Assembly: GCA_023436585.1 (NCBI GenBank)
Contig: JAEZIN010000035.1
Location: 1 to 64,000 of the forward strand
Length of the DNA: 64,000 nucleotides
Direction: 5' to 3'
Origin: Bacillota bacterium
GTDB taxonomy: Bacteria; Bacillota; Clostridia; Christensenellales; Aristaeellaceae
Shown: positions 1 to 8,541 of the stretch, one piece after another
Numbering within the stretch: the stretch's first letter is position 1
How the letters are laid out: each line of letters begins with the position of its first letter
Notes under the pieces: model-generated
Told to the model about the DNA's origin: nothing
Database searches by the model: none
Seen by the model: the letters and a program-made list of their open reading frames with translations, nothing else
Made by a program: the position numbers and the translations under genes

Positions 1-10
1 TTCGCCATTG

Positions 11-126
11 TGCGGCCGTTTGCTCGGGCAAGGAAGGAATTTTTTCAAAATTCCAGCGCAAACCACCGCACATGTCGCTGGTTTGCGATCTAGAATCAGA
101 GGGCTTCGGCCCTCCGATGCCTCCCG
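11..126 (+). repeat. Structured intergenic repeat, family A, copy 1
   Basis: First of two copies (the other is at 10445-10560) of a roughly 116-base element. It folds into three stem-loops: 36-43 with 47-54, 58-65 with 79-86, and 96-104 with 109-117, the last closed by a TTCG loop. In each stem the two copies differ at paired positions in a compensating way (T43-A47 against C-G; C59-G85 against A-T; C97-G116 against T-A), so the structure rather than the sequence is kept. No open frame spans it. It could be a small RNA, an mRNA 3' element or a miniature mobile element. Confidence 0.75.
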
Positions 127-145
127 GAGTTTTTTGATGGTTTTG

Positions 146-176
146 GGCGGGAGGCGCATTGCCTTCCGCCTTTTTT
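146..176 (+). terminator. Rho-independent terminator after repeat A copy 1
   Basis: Ten-base-pair GC-rich stem (146-155 with 161-170, loop GCATT) followed by six T residues. It lies just downstream of the structured repeat at 11-126; copy 2 of that repeat also has a terminator about 20 bases downstream (10580-10605), which suggests that the repeat is transcribed rightwards and ends here. Confidence 0.7.
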
Positions 177-244
177 GCATTTCGCGCGGGCTGATCAGCA
201 TCTCCCAAACATGTAAAAATGCGCTATAAAATGAAATGATTTGG

Positions 245-273
245 TTGAGTTCTCATCTTTTGTCTGGTAGAAT
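245..273 (+). promoter_or_regulatory. Sigma-A type promoter for the gene at 414
   Basis: TTGAGT at 245-250 and TAGAAT at 268-273 with a 17-base spacer. The only gene downstream is the secreted protein at 414-2363, leaving an untranslated leader of about 130 bases in which I see nothing distinctive. Confidence 0.5.
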
Positions 274-413
274 GGGAAAGGAAAATTTGTCCGATTTTTT
301 TATATGTTGACAAATGCCGCCGCGATACGGCAGAAGCTGCATGTCACGTGTCCCGGATGGCCTTTTCATCTTAAACGCATATTCCAATCCGCACAAAGCA
401 AGGAGACAGCGCA

Positions 414-2363
414 GTGAAACATCCGCACCCGTTTGCCAGGTTTCTATTGTTCACGGCAATATTGGTTTTGGTCCTGCTGCCCGGCGCTTCCGCCGCAAAA
501 AAAGGCGTCGAGCCTGTCGCCATCTGGTGGGGGCTTGAGCGGAACCAGGGCATGACAAAGGATATCCTCTATTTTATGCTGGATGACGGCTACCAGGTGG
601 CCATGCAGGCGGCATGCGATGGCCAGTACACGTCGTATGGGCATCTCCCATGGCATCAAAGTGCGGGCAGAATGTGGCATATTTTCCCTCTGGGCCTGGA
701 TACCGCGTATTGGGAGAGCGATTGCGCCCTGCAGGCGGATGGGGAGGAGCTTGCGGTATCGCCCGCGGCGGGCGGCGAAGCCACAACCTTCTACCGCAGG
801 GACGGGCTGGACCCGCGCCTGGAAGGCGTTTGGAAGTATCAGCCCGGAAGCCGCGCGTATGACTTTGAATATGAGCTTGAATACAACCTCCAGGCCGGCG
901 GGCGCAATACCTGGGGTTTTGACTATTTCGATGCCCGGAACGGGTTCTATTTGATGTGGATGATCGGCAGCGCGGATCACAACGGGCTGGTGGAGGAATC
1001 CGGCGTCTATTATTTTGAGGACGATGGCACCCTGGTGATGCAAAGTGAAAAGGAGCAGCGCCGCCTGGTAAGGAAGGATGGCACCCAGGCCGCGAGTATC
1101 CTGAACGTATGGGAAGGCGCGGATGATCCGGCGCTTGTAGGCGCCTGGAATCAGGCGGACAGCGGTTACGGCATGATCCTATATCCGCAGGGCGAGGGGT
1201 ATGACGGCAGCGTTTCCGGCGGGATACACAACATGAACCAAATGGCCTGGAGCACGCAAAACGGTTTGCTGGCAAGGGACTGGGGCGGCACGTACAGCAA
1301 CGACCGGTATGTGGTGGATGGAGACAGGCTCACATTGACAAGCGCCGATGGCGCCACCACCGTGTTTAACAGGGTGGATGAAAGCCAAACAGGCGATGCC
1401 GCCGCCGCCGAGGCCGCGGAAGAAGCAATGTATGAAGCCATGGATGAAGCCATAGCAGCCGAAGAAGCGGCGCAAGCGGCAGGGGAGGCGGCCGGCGTCA
1501 TTCCCGGCGGTGAGGCCGGCGAAGCGGAAGGGGAAGCGTTGGCCGCGGAACCCGGCGCCTTTGATGGCATGCAGGGGGAGATATCGCCCATGGTGCTGCT
1601 GGAGGCGGAGGAATATGACAAAAACTTCTATGGTGAGGTCATAGGCGAAGTGGTGGTCAATAAAAACCAGAAAAGCTACATCCGCAGCGGGGACAGCACT
1701 GAGTACGAGTCCATCACCATAGGCCGAAGTGGAGACCGTTTTGCTTGTGTCGGGCTGATGCTCAGCGGCTGGTACAGAATACTGCTGGCTGACGGGCAGC
1801 CCGCCTACATATCGTACAAGTATACAACGCTGGATACCGGCGCGCACCAAGAGCCCAACGTGCAGAACCCCCTCCCGATCATGGGCACGCAGGCCTTAAG
1901 CGAACGTCCCCGGTCGAAAAACCCCGACGGGGCGGGAACTTATTATTACTATGGCGCCGGCAATATGCTGGACGGCAGCCTGATTACCACCTGGACGCCA
2001 GGTACGGGGAAATCCCGCGGCGGCAGCGGTATGGGGGAATACGCGGATTTCTTCTTTCAGTCGCCGGTGATGCTGGATGGGATTCAACTGCTCAACGGCT
2101 ATCAGAGAAACCAGGAAGCGTTTTTGCAAAACAACCGCGCCAAACGGATTGAGGTCAGCTTCAAACAGCAAGGCACGGACACCTTTGATTCTCCCCTGGA
2201 ATTTACACTGTTCGATGGCCAGGTGGGCTGGCAGCGCCTTACCTTTTCACCGCAGGAAAATGTGGCCGCTTTCAGGATCAGAATCCTGGATGTCTACAGC
2301 GGCTCCAAATTCGACTACGATGTGGGGATCACCGAGGTCAGGGCCTCGGGGTATGTGCAGTAA
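414..2363 (+). CDS. Secreted protein with SH3-like and NADase-type glycan-binding (discoidin-like) domains
   Basis: 649 residues from a GTG start 8 bases after AGGAG (401-405). Residues 1-27 form a signal peptide ending ASA. Residues about 30-320 are rich in Trp, Tyr and Gly and look like short beta repeats. An Ala/Glu-rich linker of about 60 residues (from about 325) is low-complexity. After it comes an SH3-like segment (about 415-475, with SYIRSGDSTEYE and SGWYRI) and a C-terminal discoidin-like fold (about 490-645, with DGSLITTWTPG and FRIRILDV) that resembles the domain called NADase-type glycan-binding. The protein is probably exported and binds cell wall or glycan; no catalytic domain is recognised. 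It is probably co-transcribed with the lipoprotein 58 bases downstream. Confidence 0.8.
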   Translation: MKHPHPFARFLLFTAILVLVLLPGASAAKKGVEPVAIWWGLERNQGMTKDILYFMLDDGYQVAMQAACDGQYTSYGHLPWHQSAGRMWHIFPLGLDTAYWESDCALQADGEELAVSPAAGGEATTFYRRDGLDPRLEGVWKYQPGSRAYDFEYELEYNLQAGGRNTWGFDYFDARNGFYLMWMIGSADHNGLVEESGVYYFEDDGTLVMQSEKEQRRLVRKDGTQAASILNVWEGADDPALVGAWNQADSGYGMILYPQGEGYDGSVSGGIHNMNQMAWSTQNGLLARDWGGTYSNDRYVVDGDRLTLTSADGATTVFNRVDESQTGDAAAAEAAEEAMYEAMDEAIAAEEAAQAAGEAAGVIPGGEAGEAEGEALAAEPGAFDGMQGEISPMVLLEAEEYDKNFYGEVIGEVVVNKNQKSYIRSGDSTEYESITIGRSGDRFACVGLMLSGWYRILLADGQPAYISYKYTTLDTGAHQEPNVQNPLPIMGTQALSERPRSKNPDGAGTYYYYGAGNMLDGSLITTWTPGTGKSRGGSGMGEYADFFFQSPVMLDGIQLLNGYQRNQEAFLQNNRAKRIEVSFKQQGTDTFDSPLEFTLFDGQVGWQRLTFSPQENVAAFRIRILDVYSGSKFDYDVGITEVRASGYVQ

Positions 2364-2421
2364 TCCGGCGGTTTTCCATGTTTTCCATGGTCCCATCAAT
2401 ACAATGCATGAGGTGAAATGA

Positions 2422-3546
2422 ATGGGTTTTCAAGGCGTGCGTAAATGCTTGCTTATTTGTATGCTTGCCATGGTTTTATGCCTGTCTGCCTGTACGCCGC
2501 AAACCGGCGCGACCAATGCCGCCGGTTCGGGCGGAAGCACCCAAATACAAATGAGCTGCTATGCCCCCGGCGTGGAGTATGACGGGTACTTTTATTTTAT
2601 CGGGTATCAAAGTGAGGAGATGACGCTCAGCGGCATCCGGCGCTACAGCAATGTCGGCAGAATCAACCTTGAGACAAAGAAATACGAGAAGCTGTGCGAT
2701 CTGCCCATGCCGGATGAATATCCGTACATCGTCGGCTTTGACAATAAGGGGTATGTATACTTAAGCACCGGTACAAGGATCAACTGCAAGGATTTCACCT
2801 CGGAGAGCGTGACCCATTTGACCCAGTATGGAAATCACAAGGCATTGAAAATCGTGGGCTTTGTTGGGAACGATATGTATTTCACCCTGGAAGACGATAC
2901 CCAGGCGATGCTGTACAAGCGGAATATTAATGACGGCGATGCTGAAAAAATCGTTGTGAAGGAATTCGGGAACATATATGACCTGTTCGGCATACGGGAA
3001 AACATGATGTATTACCGCATCGTTTCCGAGGAATCGGGTAGCCGAAACGTGCACAGCACCGTCCGCGCCGTGGATCTTTCGCAAGACAGCTCAGGGAAAG
3101 TATATGAGTTGTTTGAGCTGGACGCAGACGCATACTATTCCGTTTACCTGCTGGATGCCAAGGGCAGTTACTCTTTTTGGTCTACCATAGAAGAGCGGGA
3201 TGAGTACGATTACGATTTCACGGCGTGCAAAATCGATGCCGGCAGCGTCACGGTGTCGGATAAAACGCCCATCGACGATTTTTCATTCGTCGGCGCGTAT
3301 GACCAGGACACGCATTCCTTCCTTTTCTATGATGATAATGATAAAAGGCTGTACGCCATCGCCATCCCGGACGAGCTTGCATCCTCCGGAGAGCTGCCCT
3401 ACAGGGTGTATGATGCCGTTGGGTCGGACCCGCTTGCCTATTTCAACTCCATGAACCTTGTGTACGGCGGCTATTACTATTACGGCGACTGCAATTTGCG
3501 GTACAGGGTTCCCACAGTGGGCGGGTATATAGAAGCGTTGGAGTGA
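2422..3546 (+). CDS. Lipoprotein, probable beta-propeller (DUF5050-like)
   Basis: 374 residues; ATG follows GAGGTGA by 5 bases. Signal peptide with a lipobox, LSAC, places the acylated Cys at residue 24. The remainder alternates short hydrophobic strands with Tyr-, Asp- and Gly-rich turns (for example DGYFYFIGYQ and GGYYYYGDCN), as in DUF5050-type propellers that report as 'prolow-density lipoprotein receptor-like' in Clostridia. It sits directly after the secreted protein at 414 and the pair ends at a strong terminator. Function unknown; likely a surface-anchored binding protein. Confidence 0.7.
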   Translation: MGFQGVRKCLLICMLAMVLCLSACTPQTGATNAAGSGGSTQIQMSCYAPGVEYDGYFYFIGYQSEEMTLSGIRRYSNVGRINLETKKYEKLCDLPMPDEYPYIVGFDNKGYVYLSTGTRINCKDFTSESVTHLTQYGNHKALKIVGFVGNDMYFTLEDDTQAMLYKRNINDGDAEKIVVKEFGNIYDLFGIRENMMYYRIVSEESGSRNVHSTVRAVDLSQDSSGKVYELFELDADAYYSVYLLDAKGSYSFWSTIEERDEYDYDFTACKIDAGSVTVSDKTPIDDFSFVGAYDQDTHSFLFYDDNDKRLYAIAIPDELASSGELPYRVYDAVGSDPLAYFNSMNLVYGGYYYYGDCNLRYRVPTVGGYIEALE

Positions 3547-3587
3547 CCCCGCTTCGCGCATGAATCCGCGCTCATTTTTCCCTGCGT

Positions 3588-3623
3588 AAAAAGCCCGGAG
3601 AGCTTGTCTCGCCGGGCTTTTGC
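3588..3623 (+). terminator. Rho-independent terminator
   Basis: Stem AAAAGCCCGG pairing with CCGGGCTTTT around a 13-base loop, with a short T run. Lies between convergent genes (2422-3546 forward, 3647-4210 reverse); the A-rich left arm means it could work in both directions. Confidence 0.8.
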
Positions 3624-3646
3624 CGTATCGGGGAAGGAGGTTACTC

Positions 3647-4210
3647 TCATTTGCCGAAATTGCCAGGCAGCTCGCCTACATATTTGGAAAAGGTGTCCAC
3701 ATACCTTGAGGCAAAGGTGACGGATGTGACTTCCTTATACGGGATTCTGTAGGGTTCAGGCTCCCAGATGCCATCCGCGTCAAAATACCTGACGTACGCA
3801 TGATGCTTGCATACCTTTTCAATCCGCCCGATCACAAATTCGCGTTCATCTTCATGGAGGTCTTCTTTTTGTACAATGATATTCCTGTCTCTTTTTTGAA
3901 GGGATTGAAAAACCGTCTCCCAGCTGGACAAATCCACCTCAGGCGTTTGTATGTTGTCCAATATGCCTTCGGCCTTTAGTATCCTCTCGCACATGTCGTC
4001 TTTTATTTCTGCCTTTGTGACATCTTTGAACCTACGAATGGCGTACCCATCCAACAGGAAGTCGTCTTCCTCAATGCCCAGAAACAGCTTGCCGCTTACG
4101 ATCAGTGGGATGTAGTATCTGTAATTCACGTCATAGCGGAAAAACATTCTTAAAAGACGTTTATCCTTCAAGCAGATCTCGGCATTTTCCTTTATCTTTG
4201 ACTTTTTCAT
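3647..4210 (-). CDS. Hypothetical cytoplasmic protein
   Basis: 187 residues if translation starts at the ATG ending at 4210, which has GAGGAAG 8 bases upstream; an upstream in-frame ATG (4258) has no ribosome binding site. No signal peptide or membrane segment. Charged, with a basic N-terminus and several short beta-like stretches (YRYYIPLIVSGKLFLGIEED); residues 60-80 read like a strand-rich fold that recurs towards the C-terminus (RIPYKEVTSVTFAS). I do not recognise a family. Upstream of it on the same strand are a membrane protein and the SagB-like oxidoreductase. Confidence 0.6.
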   Translation of the reverse strand: MKKSKIKENAEICLKDKRLLRMFFRYDVNYRYYIPLIVSGKLFLGIEEDDFLLDGYAIRRFKDVTKAEIKDDMCERILKAEGILDNIQTPEVDLSSWETVFQSLQKRDRNIIVQKEDLHEDEREFVIGRIEKVCKHHAYVRYFDADGIWEPEPYRIPYKEVTSVTFASRYVDTFSKYVGELPGNFGK

Positions 4211-4276
4211 ACTGCACTTCCTCGCACAACTGTTGGGCAATTGGCAAGCGGCTGCCAATTGTCGTTACACCAAGGC

Positions 4277-4708
4277 TTATTGCGCAGGCGAAGCGCTTTC
4301 CCTATCAAGCACCAGGCATTTGCGGTCATAATCGATATGGGCATTCACAAAAAATTTCCTTCGGATCAGCTTCGAAACATTTTCCATGGCCGTCCCTACG
4401 GGTACGCCCGCAGCCGCGGCCATTTTATCAATGGAGTGAAACGGGTCGGCAGTAAGCAAGCTGGTATAACGCTCAAAAAGCAACGCAAGCTTTAAGCGTT
4501 CCGTACCGCGAAGTATGAGCAGCACGCCGGCAGTTATGCATATGACAAAGACAACGGCCACGCATATTCCCGTTACCGATGCAAGCCCCTGGGTTTTTAC
4601 ACCCGCCACCAAACATATGGTGCTGAAACAGGCAATAACGGAACCCAGGATTCTTTGGGCGAATCCAATAACCCATTGCCCTTTGGCCTTCTTGCTGCCG
4701 TTCATCAT
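4277..4708 (-). CDS. Membrane protein with C-terminal winged-helix-like region
   Basis: 143 residues with GGGAGG upstream of a double ATG (4708 and 4705). Two transmembrane helices (about 15-37 and 45-67) are followed by about 70 soluble residues. The soluble part (DPFHSIDKMAAAAGVP, then NVSKLIRRKFFVNAHID) has the helix-turn-helix plus wing pattern seen in small Firmicutes membrane proteins. Domain order suggests a membrane-tethered DNA- or protein-binding module, but this is inference. It lies 68 bases downstream of the SagB-like gene and may be in its operon. Confidence 0.6.
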   Translation of the reverse strand: MMNGSKKAKGQWVIGFAQRILGSVIACFSTICLVAGVKTQGLASVTGICVAVVFVICITAGVLLILRGTERLKLALLFERYTSLLTADPFHSIDKMAAAAGVPVGTAMENVSKLIRRKFFVNAHIDYDRKCLVLDRESASPAQ

Positions 4709-4776
4709 TCGCTGTACCTCCCAATCGTTGAAATTGGCAGTGTGCAGAACCAGTTGCTTTGAATGCTGTCGTAGAG

Positions 4777-5595
4777 CTATTGATCATTTTCCTTCAAAAA
4801 AGCGTAGAAGCCGTCTTCCTTCTCCTGGTCGCTTTCCGATATTTTGCCCAGCGTGGCGGCGTAGAAAATGAACTCCTCCTGGCCGTCCAGTGAAAAGAGC
4901 TGGTCGCACTTATCCGTATCCAGCGCAGCGATGGCGCAGGTGCCCACATGCAGCGCGCTGCAGGCCATGTACAGGTTTTGGGTGATGTGGCCGGAGTCGA
5001 TGAGCATCACCCGGTGGGCGCTGATACTGTACCGCCATTCTGCCCGGTAGGGCACCGCGCTGTAAAAGAACACGGCGTTGGATTTTCCGCACCAGTCCTG
5101 GCCGGCCAGAACGTCGCCCACCTGATCCGCAAGCTGTTCAGGCTCGGATAAAAGCTCGATCTCGTGGGTCATGGGCAGGTAATGGTACAGGCCGGGTATT
5201 AATCCTTCCACGTTCAAAACGGCCAGGTAGCATTCAAACTCGTGGCGCGCCCCGCCGCAGGCCACGGTGCGCAGCGTGGCGTAGCTTTTGCCCCGAAGGC
5301 CCCGTATGCCCTGCTGGGCCCACAGGAGGAAGGAAAGCTCCAATAATGTAACGGGCTCGCCCGTATAGACGCGGCTGCTTTTGCGGTGCAAAAGAACCTG
5401 CACGATGTTGTTGTTCAGCGGAAGCTTTGAAAAATCGCCGGGCAAGGGGAAGCACGCGCCGCCCATGGGGGCCTTGACAAGCGGCGGCTGCGGGAGCTTT
5501 AACATCTGGTCCGACTCCACATCCTCATCGCTCCAGTTGCTTTTCATGAAATTCCTGCCGGCAAGGATTTTTTCCTCAATCTGCTTCTTTTCCAT
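4777..5595 (-). CDS. SagB/ThcOx family FMN-dependent oxidoreductase
   Basis: 272 residues, AGGAGG 8 bases before the ATG. Nitroreductase fold: RKSSRVYTGE (71-80) matches the phosphate-binding R-R-S-x-R of the family, and RTVACGGARHEFECYL (109-124) is the SagB signature. Family members oxidise azoline rings in thiazole/oxazole-modified peptides with FMN, but many stand-alone copies lack a peptide precursor. No YcaO cyclodehydratase or precursor peptide gene is visible nearby, so a stand-alone oxidoreductase role is more likely here. Confidence 0.85.
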   Translation of the reverse strand: MEKKQIEEKILAGRNFMKSNWSDEDVESDQMLKLPQPPLVKAPMGGACFPLPGDFSKLPLNNNIVQVLLHRKSSRVYTGEPVTLLELSFLLWAQQGIRGLRGKSYATLRTVACGGARHEFECYLAVLNVEGLIPGLYHYLPMTHEIELLSEPEQLADQVGDVLAGQDWCGKSNAVFFYSAVPYRAEWRYSISAHRVMLIDSGHITQNLYMACSALHVGTCAIAALDTDKCDQLFSLDGQEEFIFYAATLGKISESDQEKEDGFYAFLKENDQ

Positions 5596-5669
5596 AGACG
5601 TATCCTCCTGCTTTTGTTCCTCATAGATGATACCACAGATGGGAAACTTTGGAGCGGGGATTTTGGAAT

Positions 5670-6629
5670 TTATGCCTCCCCCGCATCCTCCATGCGCTGA
5701 TCGAGTTCTTCTTCCGTTTCAAAGCGCACCTTTGGGTTAAGGCTCGTGATGACGACGTCCTCATCAAAAGCGCCGTACCCGACGAATGTTACCGACTCTG
5801 GCAGCGTGACCGACTCAAACGTCGTGGCCTCGAAGGCGTATTCGCCGATGGAGGTTACGCCTTGCGGGATTTCGATTTCCTGAAGGGCCGAATCAAAGAA
5901 GCAGTAGGCCGGTATTTCCGTCAGGTTCCTGGGCAGGCGGACGTGCTGCAGAGACTCTGCCGACAGCGCGCCTTCATCCAGCACCGTGACGCTGTCAGGG
6001 ATAGAAAGCGCAAATATGTTGTAGCAATCGCAAAATGCGTAGGAGCCGATGCTATTTAGCGTATCCGGCAGCACAAAACCTGTTGCATTGCAAAGGTTTT
6101 CCAGTGCATCTTCGCCGATGCGCTTCACATGGGGCAGCGTTACTTCCGTTTCTTCTTCCAGCCAGGGGCTGTACAAAAGCGTTTCAGTGCGCCGGTCAAA
6201 AAGGTATCCGTCCTGCACATAATACCAGGGGTTCTCTGCATCCACAACCAGCTGCGCGGTGACGTGGGAAAAGCAGCCCTCCGGGATGTTTTCAATGGAG
6301 GCCGGGAAGACAATGGTGCCCACGCTGTGGCAGCATAGGAAGGCATCCTCCTCCACGCGCTGTAAGCTGGAGGGCAGGATGAGGGTATCCACCTTCTCGC
6401 CGTCCCACGCGCCTTCGCTGTTGTTCAGCGCGTTTTCGCCGATGGACACCACGGGGTGCCCGTTTATATAGGAGGGCAGGATGAGCGTTTGCGGCGTATC
6501 GTCCGTTTTGTAGTCTGTGATCACCGCGCCATCTTCCGCCATCTCATACGTGTAATCGCCAAAGGTTTCCGCCATGGCGCCAAGCGGGAAAAGAAGTAGA
6601 GCCGCAAAAAGGGCCAGCGCGCGTTTCAT
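5670..6629 (-). CDS. Secreted BspA-type leucine-rich repeat protein
   Basis: 319 residues from the ATG ending at 6629, which has GGAGGAAC upstream; a longer reading (to 6692) has none. Signal peptide ends AMA. The body consists of about nine BspA/Treponema-pallidum-type repeats with the pattern I-x-x-x-A-F/L-x-x-C/N-x-x-L/I (for example SIGENALNNSEG, SIGSYAFCDCYN, SIGEYAFEA). The repeats form a solenoid used for adhesion or protein binding. No anchor or LPXTG at the C-terminus, so it is probably released or held non-covalently. Confidence 0.9.
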   Translation of the reverse strand: MKRALALFAALLLFPLGAMAETFGDYTYEMAEDGAVITDYKTDDTPQTLILPSYINGHPVVSIGENALNNSEGAWDGEKVDTLILPSSLQRVEEDAFLCCHSVGTIVFPASIENIPEGCFSHVTAQLVVDAENPWYYVQDGYLFDRRTETLLYSPWLEEETEVTLPHVKRIGEDALENLCNATGFVLPDTLNSIGSYAFCDCYNIFALSIPDSVTVLDEGALSAESLQHVRLPRNLTEIPAYCFFDSALQEIEIPQGVTSIGEYAFEATTFESVTLPESVTFVGYGAFDEDVVITSLNPKVRFETEEELDQRMEDAGEA

Positions 6630-6791
6630 GGTTGTTCCTCCACAAAATGGATTCTTTCTGCCAACAAGATGGAAACGTCTCCCGGCATGCAAATCATGCG
6701 GGGGAGACGATTTTTAACAAGGGAGGATGGACGCCGCATTTTTATGCCGCAAGATCAGGAGCCGGGGGTTACATGGGCTCTACCCCAGGCC

Positions 6792-7103
6792 TTAGGAGAC
6801 GGATTCTTCCTTGCCTCCGTCAGCTTTTTCCCGGGCGCCGGAATCCCCTTCTTTGTTGGCTGCTTCCTCGTCCTCGGTTCCGTCCTCGGTCTCCCCGGTG
6901 TATTCGGGGTGCTGCGTATCGCGCCGAAGGGGCAGGGCTGTCATGTAAATAAGTCCGAACACGCCGAAGAAAAAACCCAGAAGCGCAAAATTGCCGTAGG
7001 AGTAGCCTTTGTGTTTGGCCAGGTTCACGCACATGCCGGAAAAAAGGATGGCCTGCGCAATAAGAATCAGGATGAGGGGGAAGGTGTCGATCTTGATGGG
7101 CAT
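6792..7103 (-). CDS. Small membrane protein with acidic tail
   Basis: 103 residues; AAAGGATG lies 11 bases before the ATG. Two hydrophobic helices (about 8-25 and 38-58) with a short basic loop between them, then a 40-residue tail rich in Glu, Asp and Gly. It resembles small membrane proteins with a zinc-ribbon-like or disordered tail that are common in Firmicutes, but no named family is recognised. No neighbours within 150 bases on its strand except the downstream LRR gene 160 bases away. Confidence 0.6.
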   Translation of the reverse strand: MPIKIDTFPLILILIAQAILFSGMCVNLAKHKGYSYGNFALLGFFFGVFGLIYMTALPLRRDTQHPEYTGETEDGTEDEEAANKEGDSGAREKADGGKEESVS

Positions 7104-7243
7104 GATAAGGCATCCTTTCTTATGTGAGGTGGATATGGGGTAAAGAGCGAGTTATGGATTTTGAACCACAGTTTGAGAAAAGTATACCATGAATTAACAG
7201 GATATGACAAGTGAAGCAGATTCTTAAAGAATTCACTTCTTTA

Positions 7244-7282
7244 TTGACGAATCCTATAAATGTATCTAGAATACATTTATAG
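7244..7282 (+). promoter_or_regulatory. Promoter overlapped by a 29-bp palindrome (operator) for the TIR-like gene
   Basis: TTGACG (7244-7249), 17-base spacer, TAGAAT (7267-7272). A near-perfect inverted repeat, 12-base arms 7254-7265 and 7271-7282 around CTAGA, covers the -10 box. A second inverted repeat, AAGTGAA/TTCACTT (7209-7215, 7232-7238), lies just upstream. This is the usual geometry for tight repression by a dimeric repressor; no regulator gene is adjacent. Confidence 0.65.
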
Positions 7283-7334
7283 CACAAATGCAAATGGTTT
7301 TAGGTAGTGGATATATACAACAGAGGTGAAATCA

Positions 7335-8090
7335 ATGGATAGAACAAAATTGAAAGCACTTTCATTAGAACTAAGTAATCTTTTAATGAAGATAAATATA
7401 TTCAAAAGTGGGTCACAATATATCTATCCTGCAAAATATAGATCATGGTTGAGCGAGTATAATGCAATACTCAAAAAATATAATGAATTTTATGGGTTGG
7501 AGATTTACTATTTATCCTATAGTGAATCTGACTTATCAGCTACGAAAAAAACAGTAAGAGAAGCATCAATTGCGTGTTTGGAAAAAACCATAGAAAATTT
7601 GGCTATAAAAATTGATGTAGATGTTGAAGAGGAAAGGCGATTGGTTGATGAAAAAAATACCCCTACACATCAAATGAGAAAGTGTTTTAAGATTGGAGTA
7701 GAACAATGTCCTAAAAGGCCAATTTTAAATATCAGACAAGTGTTTATTGCAATGCCGTTCTGTAAGGAATTTGAAGATGTTTATCAATTCGGAATAGTAG
7801 AAACACTTAATTCATTAGGATATAAATATATCCGTGCAGATAAAGAATTAAGTAGCCATGATATTATGTGCAAGATATGCCAACAGATGCAATCAAGTAA
7901 CTTGATAATTGCTGATATTTCAGATCATAATCCTAATGTTATGCTTGAAATGGGTATGGCATTCGGATTGGGGAAATCAGTTATTGTTATTAAAGATAAG
8001 AAGACGGCAATAATAAGTGATATCAGCGGACTAGAGTATATTGAATATGAACATCTCATGATTTGCAGAAAAGACTATTTCGAAGATTAG
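7335..8090 (+). CDS. TIR-like / nucleoside 2-deoxyribosyltransferase-like protein
   Basis: 251 residues. The ATG at 7335 has AGAGGTGA 5 bases before it; the GTG at 7326 lies inside that site. Residues 1-130 are helical and unrecognised. Residues about 137-240 form an alpha/beta domain: VFIAMPFCKEF opens it and DISDHNPNVMLEMG closes it, the signature of TIR-like and deoxyribosyltransferase-like folds whose Glu (here in LEMG) attacks the glycosidic bond of NAD or nucleosides. Such domains are frequent effectors in phage defence. The gene is much richer in A+T than its neighbours, stands alone, and has its own operator-controlled promoter: signs of recent transfer. Confidence 0.7.
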   Translation: MDRTKLKALSLELSNLLMKINIFKSGSQYIYPAKYRSWLSEYNAILKKYNEFYGLEIYYLSYSESDLSATKKTVREASIACLEKTIENLAIKIDVDVEEERRLVDEKNTPTHQMRKCFKIGVEQCPKRPILNIRQVFIAMPFCKEFEDVYQFGIVETLNSLGYKYIRADKELSSHDIMCKICQQMQSSNLIIADISDHNPNVMLEMGMAFGLGKSVIVIKDKKTAIISDISGLEYIEYEHLMICRKDYFED

Positions 8091-8348
8091 AAAGCTGAAT
8101 ATTAATTGTGGAGTTATTATCACGTATAGCCAGATAAAAAGTTGTCCCTCTCCGATGAAGGGCTGTCTACCCATTTAGAGGCTAATGAGAGAAAAAACTT
8201 CAACTTATATAGGTGCTAAGTTGAACTGCATTTTTAGGTTTTTATGAAAATCGATTTTGTCCATTCGCTTCTTGATGTGTTTATTACACCTAACTTCTAT
8301 ATATGTCGATAACCCCAAATACGTCTCTCGCCACCCGCCCCCAACTTG
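8091..8348. other. Non-coding AT-rich tail of the TIR-like insert
   Basis: No convincing gene. The AT-rich composition of the preceding gene continues to about 8300 and then changes to GC-rich. Inverted segments around AAGTTGTCCC and AACTTCAACTT (8139-8230) could form a weak hairpin. I see no inverted or direct terminal repeat matching the upstream side. Confidence 0.4.
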
Positions 8349-8541
8349 TGCTATAATACTCCCTATGCGATGCATGTGCTTCTCACACATTGCATACCTT
8401 TCCCGTACAATTTTCTTGCGGGGCTGTATCCCCTCCCCCTTAAACGGTTTTCCTCTCCTCCATCCTCCTGGCCAAGGCCTGTTTATCCAATCCCCAGGGC
8501 CTTGTCATCTTTACTTTATATTAAAGGAAGCGATTTTAACC
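8349..8541 (+). promoter_or_regulatory. Extended -10 promoter and structured leader of the MATE gene
   Basis: TGCTATAAT (8349-8357) is an extended -10 promoter with no clear -35. The transcript would have a leader of about 180 bases. It contains a hairpin formed by ATGCATGTG and CACACATTGCAT (about 8372-8399) and another by CAAGGCC and GGCCTTG (about 8473-8508). The leader could act in attenuation of this exporter gene; it does not match a riboswitch I know. Confidence 0.4.

Noticed and set aside
8257..8541. 95-residue N-terminal extension of the MATE protein
   Set aside because: Covers the promoter and leader; Pro/Cys-rich and not MATE-like; a good site precedes ATG 8542.
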